Shown here one piece after another: positions 34,349 through 46,631 of a stretch of 64,000 nt of DNA (position 1 is its first letter; the number at the start of each line of letters is the position of its first letter). Under the pieces are notes generated by a model. It was not told the origin of the DNA and did not search any database. It was given only the letters and a program-made list of their open reading frames with translations. This stretch comes from Stromatinia cepivora (taxonomy: Eukaryota; Ascomycota; Leotiomycetes; Helotiales; Sclerotiniaceae): positions 1,116,001 to 1,180,000 of the forward strand of contig RCTD01000013.1 of NCBI GenBank assembly GCA_014898415.1. Reading direction: 5' to 3'. The translations under genes were made by a program, and so were the position numbers.

Positions 34349-35157
34349 ATTGGGGGGAGGGGCGGGGCGGAGGGGGGTGGAATGGATGGAATGGAATGAA
34401 TTTATTGATGAACGATGCATTTTGAGACGGGACTGAGATGTTGTTTATTTTAAACTATATTGGTGAAAAGGGTGAAGGGGAATTATACATGTTTTCCCTC
34501 AAGCCGCAGAATTCTATATCTCGATATTCATTTCGCGGTTTGATTACTGGGTCGTTGATAATACGCATCATAACATCATAGCATCACCTGTCTTTCTCCC
34601 TCCCCTCAATCATTATATTCCTAATACTATACTATATCCGTATCATCTCACCAATTACTTTTAATATCATCAATACTATCAACATCCCACCACAACACAT
34701 CCCAAAACAGCACACCAAACAATTCACACTATGCCCCCAATCTTAATAATCAACTACATTATAACCCTTAATTACTCTTCTCTTCAATACACTAAAAGCC
34801 TTATGTATGGTGATGCTCGTATTCATGGATCGATAAAACAAGTACCTGCACCACAATCACTATATTATAACATATAATTACACAATAACTTAAACACAAC
34901 TTTTCAATTTAACTTATTTAATTTTCCTATTTAATGAACTTCCTTTTGATTACCCTGCCTCAAAAAAAACCCCTGCAAGTATGATACAAAAGCCATGCTG
35001 CATTCGTTGCACACATAGAAACAGAGAATACATTCATTTGTCAACGCCAATTCTCATTCCCACCGTAAAAAAATGCAAAGAAAAGAGAAGGAAAAGAGGA
35101 AACTCTACACCTCCGAGATGCAATCATGATAATGAGCGAAAGTATCACGTTTCCACT
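34349..35157. other. Convergent intergenic region
   Basis: 809 bp between the 3' ends of RBG1 and CBF5. It is AT- and pyrimidine-rich (34560-34960), with no gene or structured repeat that I can support. Confidence 0.5.
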
Positions 35158-36904
35158 TTACTCGCTATCAGAACTGCCCGCGGCGGATTTCTTTGATTCC
35201 CTCTTGACTTTCTTCTCCTTCTTCTTGCGCTTCCTTTCCGCTTTCTCTTCCGCTGTTTCTCCGTCATGTCTCTTTCTCTTCTTGTCACTCTTCTCTTCAT
35301 CATCGTTGGTAGCGTTTCCATCGACAGGTGAAAGTGCTGGAGGAGCAGCAGCTGTGACAACTTCAGGCTTTGGGTGGGATGCAATAGCAACAGCTCCATC
35401 CTCAGGAGGAGCGGTGAAATCCTTATATTCGTTGTTCCACTTGGCAGGAGTGGCTTCGTTTGGTCTTCCATATTTATCGAGTTTACCTTCAGTCTTCATC
35501 TTCTTCTTTTCGATTGCTACTGGTCCCATTCCCCATCTGCGTGGGTAAAGATCACGTTCCATGATGCAACGTTTGACCTTGGCAACGACACCGTGATCGC
35601 AAGACGATAGTTCAACGGTGGACATCTGGGCAATACCAAGGGCAATGGCTTCTCCCTTGGTGGTCATGAGGACGACCTCTTCATGGACCTCAATATCGGC
35701 CTCTGTAATATTGATTAGCGCAAGCCATCATGATTCTCGAAAAATTGTAGTGTGTCTCGTTGCTCATTCTCAAAAGTGGTTTGTTCCTCATCAACGACCC
35801 GAAGGCTATATGAGTGGTGCATGAAACTTGTGTCTAATCATCGCGGGATTTTTTGTTTGGGAGTGGGGATCGGAAAAAAAAAAACATACCGTATCTTAAC
35901 AATCCAGGAATCATCAACTTAGCACCATAACAGACAGCATTAACCGCGCTGTCCTTGACAACAATTCTCTTGTAGGTGGTGAGAAGAGTCTCCAATGGCT
36001 GAATAACCTTTCTCAGGTATGCCTCGTCGCGTGCGTTGTCTTGCATCCATTGAGCATCCAAAACATCATGGAGAGTGACCATATCTTTTGTCTCATCCAT
36101 AGCACCACTTCGTACTCTCCTCAACTCTTGCATGTGTGCGCCAACGCCCAACAACAATCCAAGATGAACACAGAGAGTACGGATATATGTACCAGCTTCA
36201 CAGCTAACCCAGAATACACCCAAATGTCTGTCATTATCAAATTCGTATAACTTGCTCTCGTGGATTGTTCGGATACGGAGTTGACGCTTGACGGCAGAAA
36301 TGAGAGGAGGGCGTTGGAAAAGAGCACCAGTTAAGGTCTCTAAGGCTCGCGCGAATTGTGCCTCTCCACCTGGAAGTTTGTCGTGTAACCTAATAACACA
36401 AACGTACTCCTTTCCTGCTCCTTGTTGAGATTTTACGAGTCTGGTTGCGCGATCAATGCAAACAATCAAACATCCAGTAACCTTTGGATCCAAGGTACCA
36501 CTGTGACCAGTCTTCTCAACTCTATAATTTGTAACGATTAGTTTTTGTCGCAGAATGATCGCGTGAGAGTAAGCATTTACCTCAACATGCGCTTAACCCA
36601 TGCTACAACTTCGTGACTGGAAGGATTGGAAGGTTTGTCGAGGTTAATAACACCGGAGCTGATGTAGGACTTGAGGTCTCTTTTCAGCGGAGTGCAGCCA
36701 TTGGGAATTGGGGTAAAGTGTCCAGTGCGAACAAGTACTAAACAATGTCAGTAGACCTTCAATTGCCTGAATAACTTCACACATACAGTTGTTGTAGTTC
36801 TTTAACAGTAATGGCCAACTACTGGTGTCAATGGCTGGAGTTAAAGCTTCAGGCTTGATGGTATAATCAACCTCTTGGTCTTTCTTTATCGATACAAGCG
36901 CCAT
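35158..36904 (-). CDS. CBF5: H/ACA snoRNP pseudouridine synthase Cbf5 (dyskerin)
   Basis: Four exons (36904-36787, 36737-36581, 36521-35890, 35702-35158) give about 483 residues. The TruB-type catalytic motif [16 protein letters not shown] with its catalytic Asp spans the start of exon 3. [21 protein letters not shown] follows, then [10 protein letters not shown] and [18 protein letters not shown]. The PUA domain spans about residues 270-345 ([38 protein letters not shown]). The C-terminal tail is the expected Lys/Glu-rich [18 protein letters not shown] repeat. It modifies rRNA uridines in the nucleolus guided by H/ACA RNAs. Length is close to yeast Cbf5 (483). Confidence 0.95.
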
Positions 36905-37448
36905 CTTGGATAAAGGTAATTGACGAATCTACAATATCCGATGTTTTGTGGTCGCTGTCGAGGTGGTTGATTATTTTTCACTTTTCCTCGAAGATTTCAA
37001 GCTCTAGAAAATTTACCGATGAGAAATTTTGGTGGAGGGAGCTAAATCGAACAAGGTAAAGCTCCCATCGTCACGTGCAAAGTATTTGACGAATGAAATT
37101 TCAGAAGCATAGAACATAGAATTTATTGACCAATTACAGCAAGATATCTAGCCTGCATCTATCTGTATCTATCACCATAAATTCAAACGAAGTAAAATCG
37201 AAACAGCTGGAGATCAATAATTAGATGGAAAAAATGATATTTTATTTCCCCCTTTCATCTCATCCAACCTCTTTTCGTGTGACATTCTATCAATGCCAAA
37301 AGGGTACCAAGGTATCATCAATCACATCATATACAATCCTTAAAACGCCTCCCATAAATGCCAAGTTTAGCATCCAAACTCCTTTCCCTCCATATATCAC
37401 CACCAGAACCCTTGCTGGGAGAACATCCCTAAAATGCTATGAATACAT
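36905..37448. other. Spacer between CBF5 (5' end) and SAC3 (3' end)
   Basis: Both flanking genes are on the minus strand, so this contains the CBF5 promoter and the SAC3 3' region. The ORF overlapping SAC3 antisense at its right end is a shadow. Confidence 0.5.
37006..37030 (-). promoter_or_regulatory. PAC/RRPE-like ribosome-biogenesis promoter motifs upstream of CBF5
   Basis: GATGAG (37018-37023) is flanked on the left by GAAAATTT and on the right by GAAATTTT, about 105-125 bp upstream of the CBF5 start. In yeast GATGAG (PAC) and AAAATTTT-type (RRPE) motifs co-occur in ribosome-biogenesis promoters. Function here is inferred from the match and position. Confidence 0.4.
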
Positions 37449-40400
37449 CTATGACCACGACCCACTTCTGCTTTCAGAATATCTATCAACTTCTCGCCTT
37501 AACCACTCTGAATCTTCGTCCATTTTTTCTCTAATTCTCCTTGCTCTCTCAAATAAATCTTCGTCATCATCCAAACCACCATTTTGTAACTTCCCACCAG
37601 AATCAGCTGCCATAACTGCTCTAGCTCGCTCTTTCAAACGATTTATTTCTTCGTCGCCAGTCGGCGCAGGCATGAGCAATTGTTGGGCAGGTACTCTAGC
37701 GGGGCTACTTCTTGGAATTGGTTGCTCTTTCGGCATCATAGATCTTCGAGATCTAATAGGTTTGCTAATACCATCGAAAGAGCGCTTTTGGCGTAAAGGA
37801 TCCTTTGCTACAGAGGCAGCAAGAGGTGTCCCATTAGGAAGAGTGGTGATGCCTCTGGCTTTCAATCGAAAGTAGTCGGTTTGTACGCCACTAAGCTGTG
37901 GCCGAGTCTCATGTGCAGCTTGATAACTAGGCAGAAAATGAATCCTCGATCCCCCATTCAAGAAAGAAGGATCCGAGAGTAGTGAACGTTGCAAAGGATT
38001 ATCCGACTGATTGCGTCTATGTGAGTTTGAAGTTGAATCCGAGGCGATAGAGGATATGGAAGACTTCAATCGTTTGTTGCTACGCTTGCTTTCTCCGTTG
38101 TACACAATCTCTCTTATCTTTTCCTGTGGATTGTGTACACCCGCAAGAACCCCAGTTCCTTCTAAGAGACTCCCCAAGCTTGATCGTCGATCTTTAGAAG
38201 GACTGCTTTTTACTCTCTTTTTACCCTTTGAAGTTGAAACTCTAAAATCCTCAACAACATTAGCCGAAAGTGCTGTCCTAGAAGCTCTCATGCTTTCAGC
38301 GTGTTCTATGCGAGCTCTTCTAGCTTTGCTCCCCTGCCGACGTACCCAAATATTGTGGGCGTTAGTCCGCCACATACTAAAATATTTTTCAGCTAAGACT
38401 TTGCTTCGGAAATCATCGGCTTCCTTCCGTGCCAATTCCTCCTCTTCCTCGGCGATACGCTTGGCCTCTTTTCTTGCCTTCTTAGACTCATCTCTCATAA
38501 ACTTTTCCATCGTCTCTCCCACCAAATTTTGAACTGTATATGTCATGAATTGCTCAATGATTCCATCCTCCCCGAGGGCAATCCATTTTGCAAAGTTGTC
38601 TAATGGAGGGACCTGAGGTGTAGGTACTTGAATAGCCGGCTGCGGAGTTTCTTTGACGGCAGGCCTAAACAAATTGCTGAGATCTGTCTGTGGCGTTGGG
38701 GTAGATATAGTGACCCTAGCGGATTCAGCGACGGATGACTGCGCTACCGGCTCAGAAAATATGGACTGGGGCACAGGCTTGGAACTTGAATTCCAATCAT
38801 TAAGCTTAGGGCGAGTGAATTGCGGGTCTGGTGCTGGAGGCTTAAAGGTCGTAGTTTCTATTGGTTGGAAAAGTTTCGGGCCTTCCGCAGGAGTTGTTTG
38901 AGGAATACTTGGAGAGGCTGCATTGTCCGATGGCCAATTGAATTTTGGTGGTTGTGTAGGAGTTGTTTGGGACAGCTTTGGAGATGTTATCTTATCCGAC
39001 GGCCAAGTAAACTTTGGTGGCTCTGTTGTCTTAGGTTCTGGCGGGGTATTCGTTGAGGTGGGTGCAAAGAGAGCGGATGGGGCGAATGGTGTAGGTGCAG
39101 CAAGAGGAGTAGATGGAGCAAATAGAGTAGAGGAGGCAATCGTATCCTTCGGCTTCTCTGTCGAGAAAAGTGTGGTTACGGGTTGAGCGCTGTTTGTCTG
39201 GCCTGCGGACGGAAGGCCAAATAATGGCGCCGCAGGGGAGGTTGAAAAGGCTTGCTGAGGTGGTATTTGTGCCACTTGAAAGCCGGCTGCTTTGGGTGCC
39301 TCAACGAAAGTAGCTGCTGGAGGTAATGACTTCACTCCTCCAATGTTGTCCTTCACGAACAATCCATCGTCAGAACTTGATTCCTCACCTTGCTTCGTAT
39401 CTTCTGATACCCCTTCGTATACAGTCGTATCGATTACCTCTGTCAAGTTGTGACCAGTGCGTTTCCGCTCCACGATTTCGCCAGAATGAGGTTGCTTGAT
39501 TGGAGGAAAGGGGTCAACAACTTGGTTATTCACCGCTAATGATAAGCAATAATCGCCATCCACCTCATCGAATCGAAGGCCATAAGCTTCGCCAAAGTCA
39601 ACGATATCCCATGGGTCGTCGAAGTGCAAATATTGATTCAGTTTGCCAATATTCCAATCCTTTGGTTGGTCGCGCTGTCGCTGATATGCTGACAAGATCG
39701 TCTTCAAAGCATTCTTCCGAACTTCGTTAAAGTGCATCTCAGCAAAGCAAGCCATGGTATATGACACATTTCGGCCTTTCAAAATTGTGAAGAAGCGAGA
39801 GAAGGCATTTTCGGCAACGTTTAAGACCGAGAATGGTTGCAATGGACCACGTGGGCTCCAGATATTCTGTAAACATTCAACTAAGCTGACAGCAATCTTA
39901 ATCTGCTCCGACTCTCCCCAAAACTTCCATCCCCAATTTTGTACCGTCTCCAGGATCCCAGGATTGCTACTATTAAGAAGTACATAGTATGCCCTAAATT
40001 CAGCTTCGTTCTCGCAAGGTATATTTTGAAGATTGCAATCCTCATAAGCGTGTATAAGCGAGAGGAGAGACTTGCTAAGTTGTTCAACCTCTTGCTGTTC
40101 CACAAAATTCTCCGGTGCGACATCAGGCTTCGACATCTGATGTAACGCAGTAACATGAAATCGAGTAATCTTTTCGAGGCAGTAGACTTGATCGGCCAAC
40201 TCTGGCGGACTCATTGACGATTGAAATACGAAATCTCGCCGTATTGCCCGCGTTCGATCCCACAAGAATTCATGCTGAGCTGCTAGATTATCATCCTCCC
40301 CCAAGACTGTGTCAATGAGATAATCCAGTGTTCGCCTGAGTGCAGCAGGTGACCGAACATCTTGCGGAAGTGGTGCATCTTCTCCAGCGGCAGATCTAGC

Positions 40401-41788
40401 CAACTTCTTGATCATCATTTGAGGCGAAGGACGCATGGATCCGTCTGGTGCTACCTCCTTTTCGGCACGTTGGACGTCATCTTCGATAATCCTTCTTATG
40501 ATTTCTTCTTCCGGGCACATTTTGTCGCATGTTCCTTTGAAATCGATAGCTTCACTGAGTTTCTTTGGTTTGAGAGGATCATCAATGAAGCCGCCTTGAA
40601 TAAGGGATGCGCGGATGCGTGTTCGATACTTCTTCAGTTCATCTAAATAGCTTTTCACAGCCGCCTTCTCGCGTGGGTCACCTGGATTTTTTGCGGTACA
40701 TCGTGGTGGTGTGAGTTTTTCTTTCCGTAAAAGATCGTTGATCTTGCTGGCTAACTCACTGCTCGACGCAAACGACGCCATTTCCGATGACATTGGCCTA
40801 GTATTTCCGAAGCTCGACTTCGACTGGTTGGATGCTTTGTTCTTCTTATCCGCAAAACCATTGCTTGCCTGTGATGGCTTTTGCAAAGCATTTTTCTGGG
40901 AATTCTTTTCGGGTTTCTTCTCGATTGAGGCTTGTTTCGGAGACGCGCCTTTGCTTCCTTTCAGGATACCCGATTTCTGAGAATTGGTCAGGGCAGACAA
41001 AGGAGTCGCCGAGACACTTGATGGGCTACCAAAACTCGACGGAGATGACGTGCCACCAAAAGCATTTGCAGGGGCGAATGGGTTTACAGCCGTTGACTGA
41101 GGTGTACTTGCTAAGCCAGAGACGCTTGTATTGTGAGTTTTGGAGTTGGACGAAGGGGCGAAAGGCGAGGGCGAAGGACTTTTGCTGTTAGGTCCAGTGG
41201 GTGCTACAAAAATGTTTGATGATGTCTTTGAATTTGTATTTGCAGTAAATGCGAAGGGGTTGGAGAGCGTAGACGTTGCAGTCCCCGAGCCAAAAGGAGT
41301 CTTCATATCTGATAGAGGCGAGCCAGTTTGTTCCTCAATTGGTGGAGTCGCGAATCGAACCTGTTTATTGCTATGTAACCCTCCACGCGATGATCCTCTT
41401 CCTCTGTTATTGGTCGCAGTTCCGTTTTGGCCTCTCTGTTCGCGCTTTGCAGCATTCTCGAGTCGCTCTTTTTCGAATGGATCTGCCGATGTTGTCGTGC
41501 TTGGAGATGGACTAGCTAAATGATCAAATTTGTATGAGTTTCTTTCATGATGATAATATTGTGAATTTTTTTGGATAATATTTTTTGACCACTACCACGG
41601 GAATTGCCGTGATATATATTGGTATTGTCGGTCAATGCTGGAGGTCTTCATGGTGTCATGAGATTGTGATGGGGCTTACCAGAAGAGTTGCTTGAAGCTC
41701 CTCGACCCGCCTGTCCGCGACCTCTTGATCCTCTTGAACTTTTTGAATTTCCTCGTGCGCCTCTGGCGTTACTGCTACTGAGCAGCAT
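37449..41788 (-). CDS. SAC3: SAC3/GANP family nuclear mRNA export factor
   Basis: Two exons (41788-41680 and 41515-37449) give about 1391 residues. The start is RG-rich (GARGNSKSSRGSRGRGQ). The next 200 residues carry nucleoporin-like repeats (NPFAF, SPFAPSS, NPFAPANAFGG), fitting nuclear pore contact. The SAC3/GANP helical domain follows with FKGTCDKMCPEEEIIRRI, the family's G-x-C-x-x-M-C-P-E box, through ETVQNWGWKFW and FGEAYGLRFDEVDGDYCL (about residues 320-700). A low-complexity Pro/Thr/Phe-rich middle follows, then a basic, Glu-rich coiled-coil segment (KARKEAKRIAEEEEELARKEAD) and a charged C-terminus. In yeast, Sac3 scaffolds TREX-2, coupling transcription to export at the pore. The gene symbol is by domain, not by alignment. 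Confidence 0.9.
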
Positions 41789-42521
41789 GGTTCGTGATCT
41801 GGATCATAGAGAGGCGGGAGGTACGAGGAGAGGAGTATTTAAATTAATATTGGTGTGCGTTTCCAGTGAATTAAATTTGGCTTTTGTAAATTTACTTTTC
41901 AATTTTCAATTGCTGCCATAAGGTATTCCATTGTAACTATTGCAAGCTCAAAGGGTCGGAGAACAAGGTTATCTTTTACGCTAAGCTCCATATGGTGATA
42001 ACCAAATTCTGCCGATTGATTGCACACCGCTAATGAAAACAGCTATTTTGCTGTATAAAGCCATGATGCATTTATTAAAAATGAACTAGAACATTATAGT
42101 AGAGCCTTGGGTATCAATGGCACGTTTATCATCGATGAGAGCGTCCCATAATAATTCAGGTCAATGATTGTGTATCACTCGCACATTTGTTATGATCAAG
42201 AAGTTTTGAAAATAAAAGTAAATTTATATATTCACATTTTATGGTTCAAACAGAAGGTTGTGTATTACTGGTATAGTTGCGATTCATCATGACCACTGAA
42301 AGAAGATCTTGATGTATATTTTCATTCTTTGATAGCCCAAGAAACGCTCATAATGAAGCCTCTGATAATACGCCATGATACACTTTTATTCTTAGGTGTC
42401 ATAACCTTGGGGAATTCCATACTTTTCAAAGTATTTGCCCGAACTCCCAGCGCCAAGTGAACCAAATATTGAACCAAATGCCAACCCGCAACTCCTCGCT
42501 CCTAAAAGCCTTCACTACCGT
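41789..42521. other. Spacer between SAC3 (5' end) and LTV1 (3' end)
   Basis: 733 bp, AT-rich, with no supported gene. It presumably contains the SAC3 promoter next to 41800-41950. Confidence 0.5.
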
Positions 42522-43772
42522 TTACGCTCTTTGGGTACGAGTGGAGCGATTACCAAAACTGCTGAAGCGTGCTGGACCAAGACCCTTTCGAACCTCGTCT
42601 AACTGTTCCATACCAGTCTGGTATTTCATCTTCTTGACATTCTTCTTACCGCTCATAGAATGACTGCCTAGGAAATCATCCATAATACTATCGAAATCCT
42701 GACGAAGGTCGCCTTCAACAGTAGAAACAGAAGACGAGGCGATCGAAACGGACGCCATATCGTCGAAATCCTCGTTGTATTGTTCTTCGATTTTCTCAAA
42801 TCGTTGATCGAGTGTAGTAAGACCCTCTGTTCTGAATATTGAGGACGATGTCATGGAGTAAGCGGAAGGATTTGTCAGGGCACCCTTTCTTTTCTTGCGT
42901 CTTCCGCCATTTGTGGTGGTGGTAAACAAGGATGATTGTAAGTCTGATTGCGAAGGTGCAACTTGAGCCTTGCTGGATTTCTGATCCTTTTTGAATTTGC
43001 TGAAGTTTGCCATCCAATCCCCATCGCCATGATCCTCCCGCTCATCATCATCTATATCTTGAGTTGTAGCAGGTGCGTCCTTGTATTCTTGCGTAGGCTT
43101 TGCTGTGGCATCTGATTCCCATCCGTCATCATCATCCCAAGTATCATCGAATTCATCTTCATCTAATTCCTCCCCATCCTCTGCCAATTTCTCAAAAATT
43201 TCATCATCATCGTCTACATAAGCCTCGTCTTCCAAAGCTTCCAAGACCTCCCTCAACCTCGGATCCATATCAGGCTGAAAACCAGCTAAAGCATCAGGGA
43301 CATCTTGTTGTGCTTGGTATGTAACCTTTCGGAGGTTTTTGGATGGTAGAATTTCCTCATCAAGAACGGCTCCGGCCTGGTCTTCCAAACTTGCGTTTCT
43401 CAGCGCATCTTCCAAAGATTGTTTTCCCTTCCCCTTGTTCTTATTTTTTGGTCCAGTAGCTTCCACAAAAGTTGATTCACCACCTCCACGACCCAAATCG
43501 CGCATATGTTGCATATAATCATATTCGGTGTCATCATAGTAAACACCATAGTTTGCGGCTTCTCCTTCGTTATCTCTGACATGTGCGATACCTGAACCAA
43601 GCTCAGCTGTTAAATCATCGAGTTTCTTGATTTTGTTCGAATTGGGTGCATTGGTGGGATTTAAGACCATGGAAGATGCAGATTCATCGTGAATTAATGG
43701 ATCGTTCTGAGGACGATGAACAAGTTGAAAATGTGTCGCATTCTTCTTATCAATCCACTTTCCTCGAGCCAT
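42522..43772 (-). CDS. LTV1: LTV1, 40S ribosomal subunit assembly factor
   Basis: A single-exon frame of 416 residues. The N-terminal block KWIDKKNATHFQLVHRPQNDPL is the diagnostic LTV1 start. An acidic middle follows (DEIFEKLAEDGEELDEDEFDDTWDDDDGWE split by short linkers), then RFEKIEEQYNEDFDD and the ending KGLGPARFSSFGNRSTRTQ. Ltv1 binds pre-40S particles at the beak with Rps3 and Enp1 and is released by casein kinase before final maturation. The gene is divergent from LSG1 with 323 bp between the two start codons. Confidence 0.92.
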   Translation of the reverse strand: MARGKWIDKKNATHFQLVHRPQNDPLIHDESASSMVLNPTNAPNSNKIKKLDDLTAELGSGIAHVRDNEGEAANYGVYYDDTEYDYMQHMRDLGRGGGESTFVEATGPKNKNKGKGKQSLEDALRNASLEDQAGAVLDEEILPSKNLRKVTYQAQQDVPDALAGFQPDMDPRLREVLEALEDEAYVDDDDEIFEKLAEDGEELDEDEFDDTWDDDDGWESDATAKPTQEYKDAPATTQDIDDDEREDHGDGDWMANFSKFKKDQKSSKAQVAPSQSDLQSSLFTTTTNGGRRKKRKGALTNPSAYSMTSSSIFRTEGLTTLDQRFEKIEEQYNEDFDDMASVSIASSSVSTVEGDLRQDFDSIMDDFLGSHSMSGKKNVKKMKYQTGMEQLDEVRKGLGPARFSSFGNRSTRTQRA

Positions 43773-44095
43773 TTTGACGAAATTCAGTAATTGTAAATCT
43801 GTACAGTGGAAAAATATTTATTGTCTCAATCGGAGGAGGGTTTAGAATTGCGGATGTCAGAAAGATTTAATTTTCCTAGTGCTGGCAGGATTTTTGGCGG
43901 TCAAATTTCATCACAGGGTAGAGAAATTTGCCCCTCATTTTGCTCGATAATCAGAGACAATCAACTCCACCAAAAAAGTGTAAAATTCATCTATTTATTC
44001 ACAATTTCGCGAATTACTGCCAATTCATAGCAGGATCTTTATTTATTTTTTAACCAAGAAGACTCACACAAGGCAACGAAGAAGACGTACATACG
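43773..44095. promoter_or_regulatory. Shared upstream region of LTV1 and LSG1
   Basis: The 323 bp between the two divergent start codons must carry both 5' UTRs and core promoters unless they overlap coding DNA. I see a pyrimidine-rich stretch and AAATTT-type motifs, but no clear GATGAG. Confidence 0.5.
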
Positions 44096-46178
44096 ATGGT
44101 TCTCGCAAAATCCAAAAATGCCGTTGGACTGGGGAACAGTTTGATGAATGATAGATTTGGGAAGGGCAAGGGAGCAGATCGCAAGAAGACCACAGCAACT
44201 GGAATTCAAAGAACACACAAAGATACCGGAGAAACCGTACGTAAAAATTCTATGATTTCACTGTTTGATACTGAAAGAAAATAGTATGTCACCAACGAAA
44301 AACAGGAGGCCAGTTGGGTCAAGATGCGATCGGTCACAGAGCAGGCAGCACTCGATGAATTCTTGTCCACTGCAGAGTTAGCCGGCACAGATTTTACGGC
44401 AGAGAAGATGAACAATGTTAAGATTATTCATACCGATCAAAAGAATCCATACCTTTTATCGGCCGCCGAAGAACGAGCTGCAGTTGGCAAACAAAAGGTA
44501 CACAAGGAGAGACTCACGGTCCCGAGAAGACCGAAATGGGATTCTTCTACAACGCCGCAGGAACTCGATAGAATGGAGAGAGATGGTCTTCTCGAATGGA
44601 GAAGAGGATTGGCTGAACTTCAAGAAAATAACGATTTATTGATGACACCATTCGAGCGCAACCTGGAGGTTTGGAGGCAGTTGTGGAGAGTTATTGAGAG
44701 GTCTGATCTTATTGTACAAATCGTCGATGCTAGGAATCCACTTCTCTTTCGATCTGAGGATTTGGAAAGATATGTTAAAGACGTCGATAGCCGCAAAGAG
44801 AATCTTCTGTTGGTCAACAAGGCTGATATGTTGACTTTGGAGCAAAGACAACATTGGGCTGATTATTTTGAGGCGGCCGGTATCAAATACAAGTTCTTCT
44901 CAGCAGCTTTAGCAAAAGAATTAAACGAAGCAATGTTAGAGGAAATGGAAGAAGAAACCAAGGCTTCTACTTCAGCGTCGAAGCTAGCAGAGAAGGCCAA
45001 AGCACTTGGTCTTGATAACGATGAAGATGACGAAGACAGTGATGCGGATAGCGACGAACAAGATGAAGGAGCTGACGCGAACGAAGAGGATGAGGAAAGT
45101 GATGATGGAATAATTGAGACCGAAAGCACCAGAATCTTGACAGTGGACGAGTTGGAGGCTCTTTTCTTGTTGCATGCACCTGAGGTTCAAGGTAAGGGTC
45201 ATCATATTCAAGCAACTAATTCTATAGCTAATAAAATTAGATTCCAAGTCAGAACATCCTAGAAAGACTCAAATTGGTCTCGTTGGATATCCTAACGTCG
45301 GTAAATCTTCTACCATCAACGCCTTAATTGGTGCCAAGAAAGTGTCTGTATCATCGACACCAGGCAAAACGAAGCATTTCCAAACTATCCATCTTAGTGA
45401 CAAAGTTTTGCTTTGCGATTGTCCTGGATTGGTCTTCCCAAATTTTGCGACCACCAAAGCAGAACTTGTGTGTAACGGTATTCTACCTATTGATCAACTT
45501 CGAGAATTTGTGGGCCCAGCTGGTTTAGTAGCACACCGTATACCTCAAGGTTTCTTAGAAGCACTATATGGAATGAAGATTGTAACCCGACCTTTAGAAG
45601 AAGGAGGAACCGGTATCCCAACAGCTGAGGAAATGTTAACAGCATACGCTAGAGCAAGAGGTTTCAGGAGGACTGGGCAAGGTCAACCGGATGAGTCGAG
45701 AGCCGCTAGACATATTCTCAAGGATTATGTCAACGGAAAGCTACTGTTCTGCCAGCCACCGCCATTAGATATTGACCCTTTTGAATTCAACAGAGAGTTG
45801 TACAATGAAGGCCATCTACCAGAGAAGAGACGACAGGCTTTGGCATCTATGGCATCTGACGCTGATGATCAAACTTCTGTCGCGGATACCGATATTATCG
45901 ACATGCCACAAGGACCAAAGTCAAAGAATTTGGACAGTACTTTCTTCGCTCAAGGACAAGGAAACTCGGCACACTTACGAATGCCTTTCAGTCACAAGTA
46001 CTCTGAGCAAGGAACTGCGAGCGGAAAACAACTGTCGGGAAGGAAACAGGCAACTTTAATAGCCTTAGAGAAAGACATGGATCCAAATGATGTCAAGAAA
46101 CTGACTAGTAAAAAGCATTTCAAGGGCAACAAACCAGGTGGAAAGGGCAAGCGAAGAGCGAATTATTTTGCCGATTAA
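44096..46178 (+). CDS. LSG1: LSG1-type circularly permuted GTPase for 60S ribosomal subunit maturation
   Basis: Three exons (44096-44236, 44285-45191, 45241-46178) give about 661 residues. Motif order is permuted: LLVNKADML (G4) comes first, with QIVDARNPLLFRSEDLERYV just before it. GLVGYPNVGKSSTINAL (G1) follows about 180 residues later, and DCPGLVFP (G3) after that. An acidic Asp/Glu-rich insertion (about residues 305-345) separates the halves. The basic C-terminus KKLTSKKHFKGNKPGGKGKR suits rRNA binding. Yeast Lsg1 is a cytoplasmic GTPase that releases Nmd3 from pre-60S subunits. Length is close to yeast Lsg1 (640). Confidence 0.95.
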
Positions 46179-46631
46179 AGGTCAGATATCGGTTTTGGGT
46201 CATAGAAAGGATACCTCAATAGCGGTGGCGGTTTGCATATTTGGCTGGAGTTTACGGTATTGATTAAATAGAAAATGAACATCACCTCGGTCAACGGGTG
46301 CTGAGTTATTAGCGATATGAACTGATTTCTCGTACCATTGATTTCATGTCATGATGTAGTTGGCCCCAAAGGATTGATTGATTAATAACGTTCATGGCCC
46401 CTCTCGTCATGAATTGCCTCGGTCTAAGGACAATTGGCCGAGCCGAATGTGTGGAGAAGTTTGGGGTAACAGCAACTAGAGGTACATTAGAATAACAATG
46501 CTTATATTAATCTTCCCCTTAAACGTATGTAGTACTCATAACTTAGAATTGCTCTTATCTCTTTCATTATCTTAAATACTGATAAGACTTCGTACACGAA
46601 TCCATCCAGTTCTCCTTTAATCTCATCCATC
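46179..46631. other. Spacer between LSG1 and the acyl-CoA dehydrogenase gene
   Basis: 453 bp with no supported gene; the last 120 bases are pyrimidine-rich and fit a promoter/5' UTR. Confidence 0.5.

Noticed and set aside
38011..38532. 173-codon plus-strand ORF
   Set aside because: It is the antisense shadow of the SAC3 coding exon, as are the other plus-strand ORFs in 37.4-41.5 kb.
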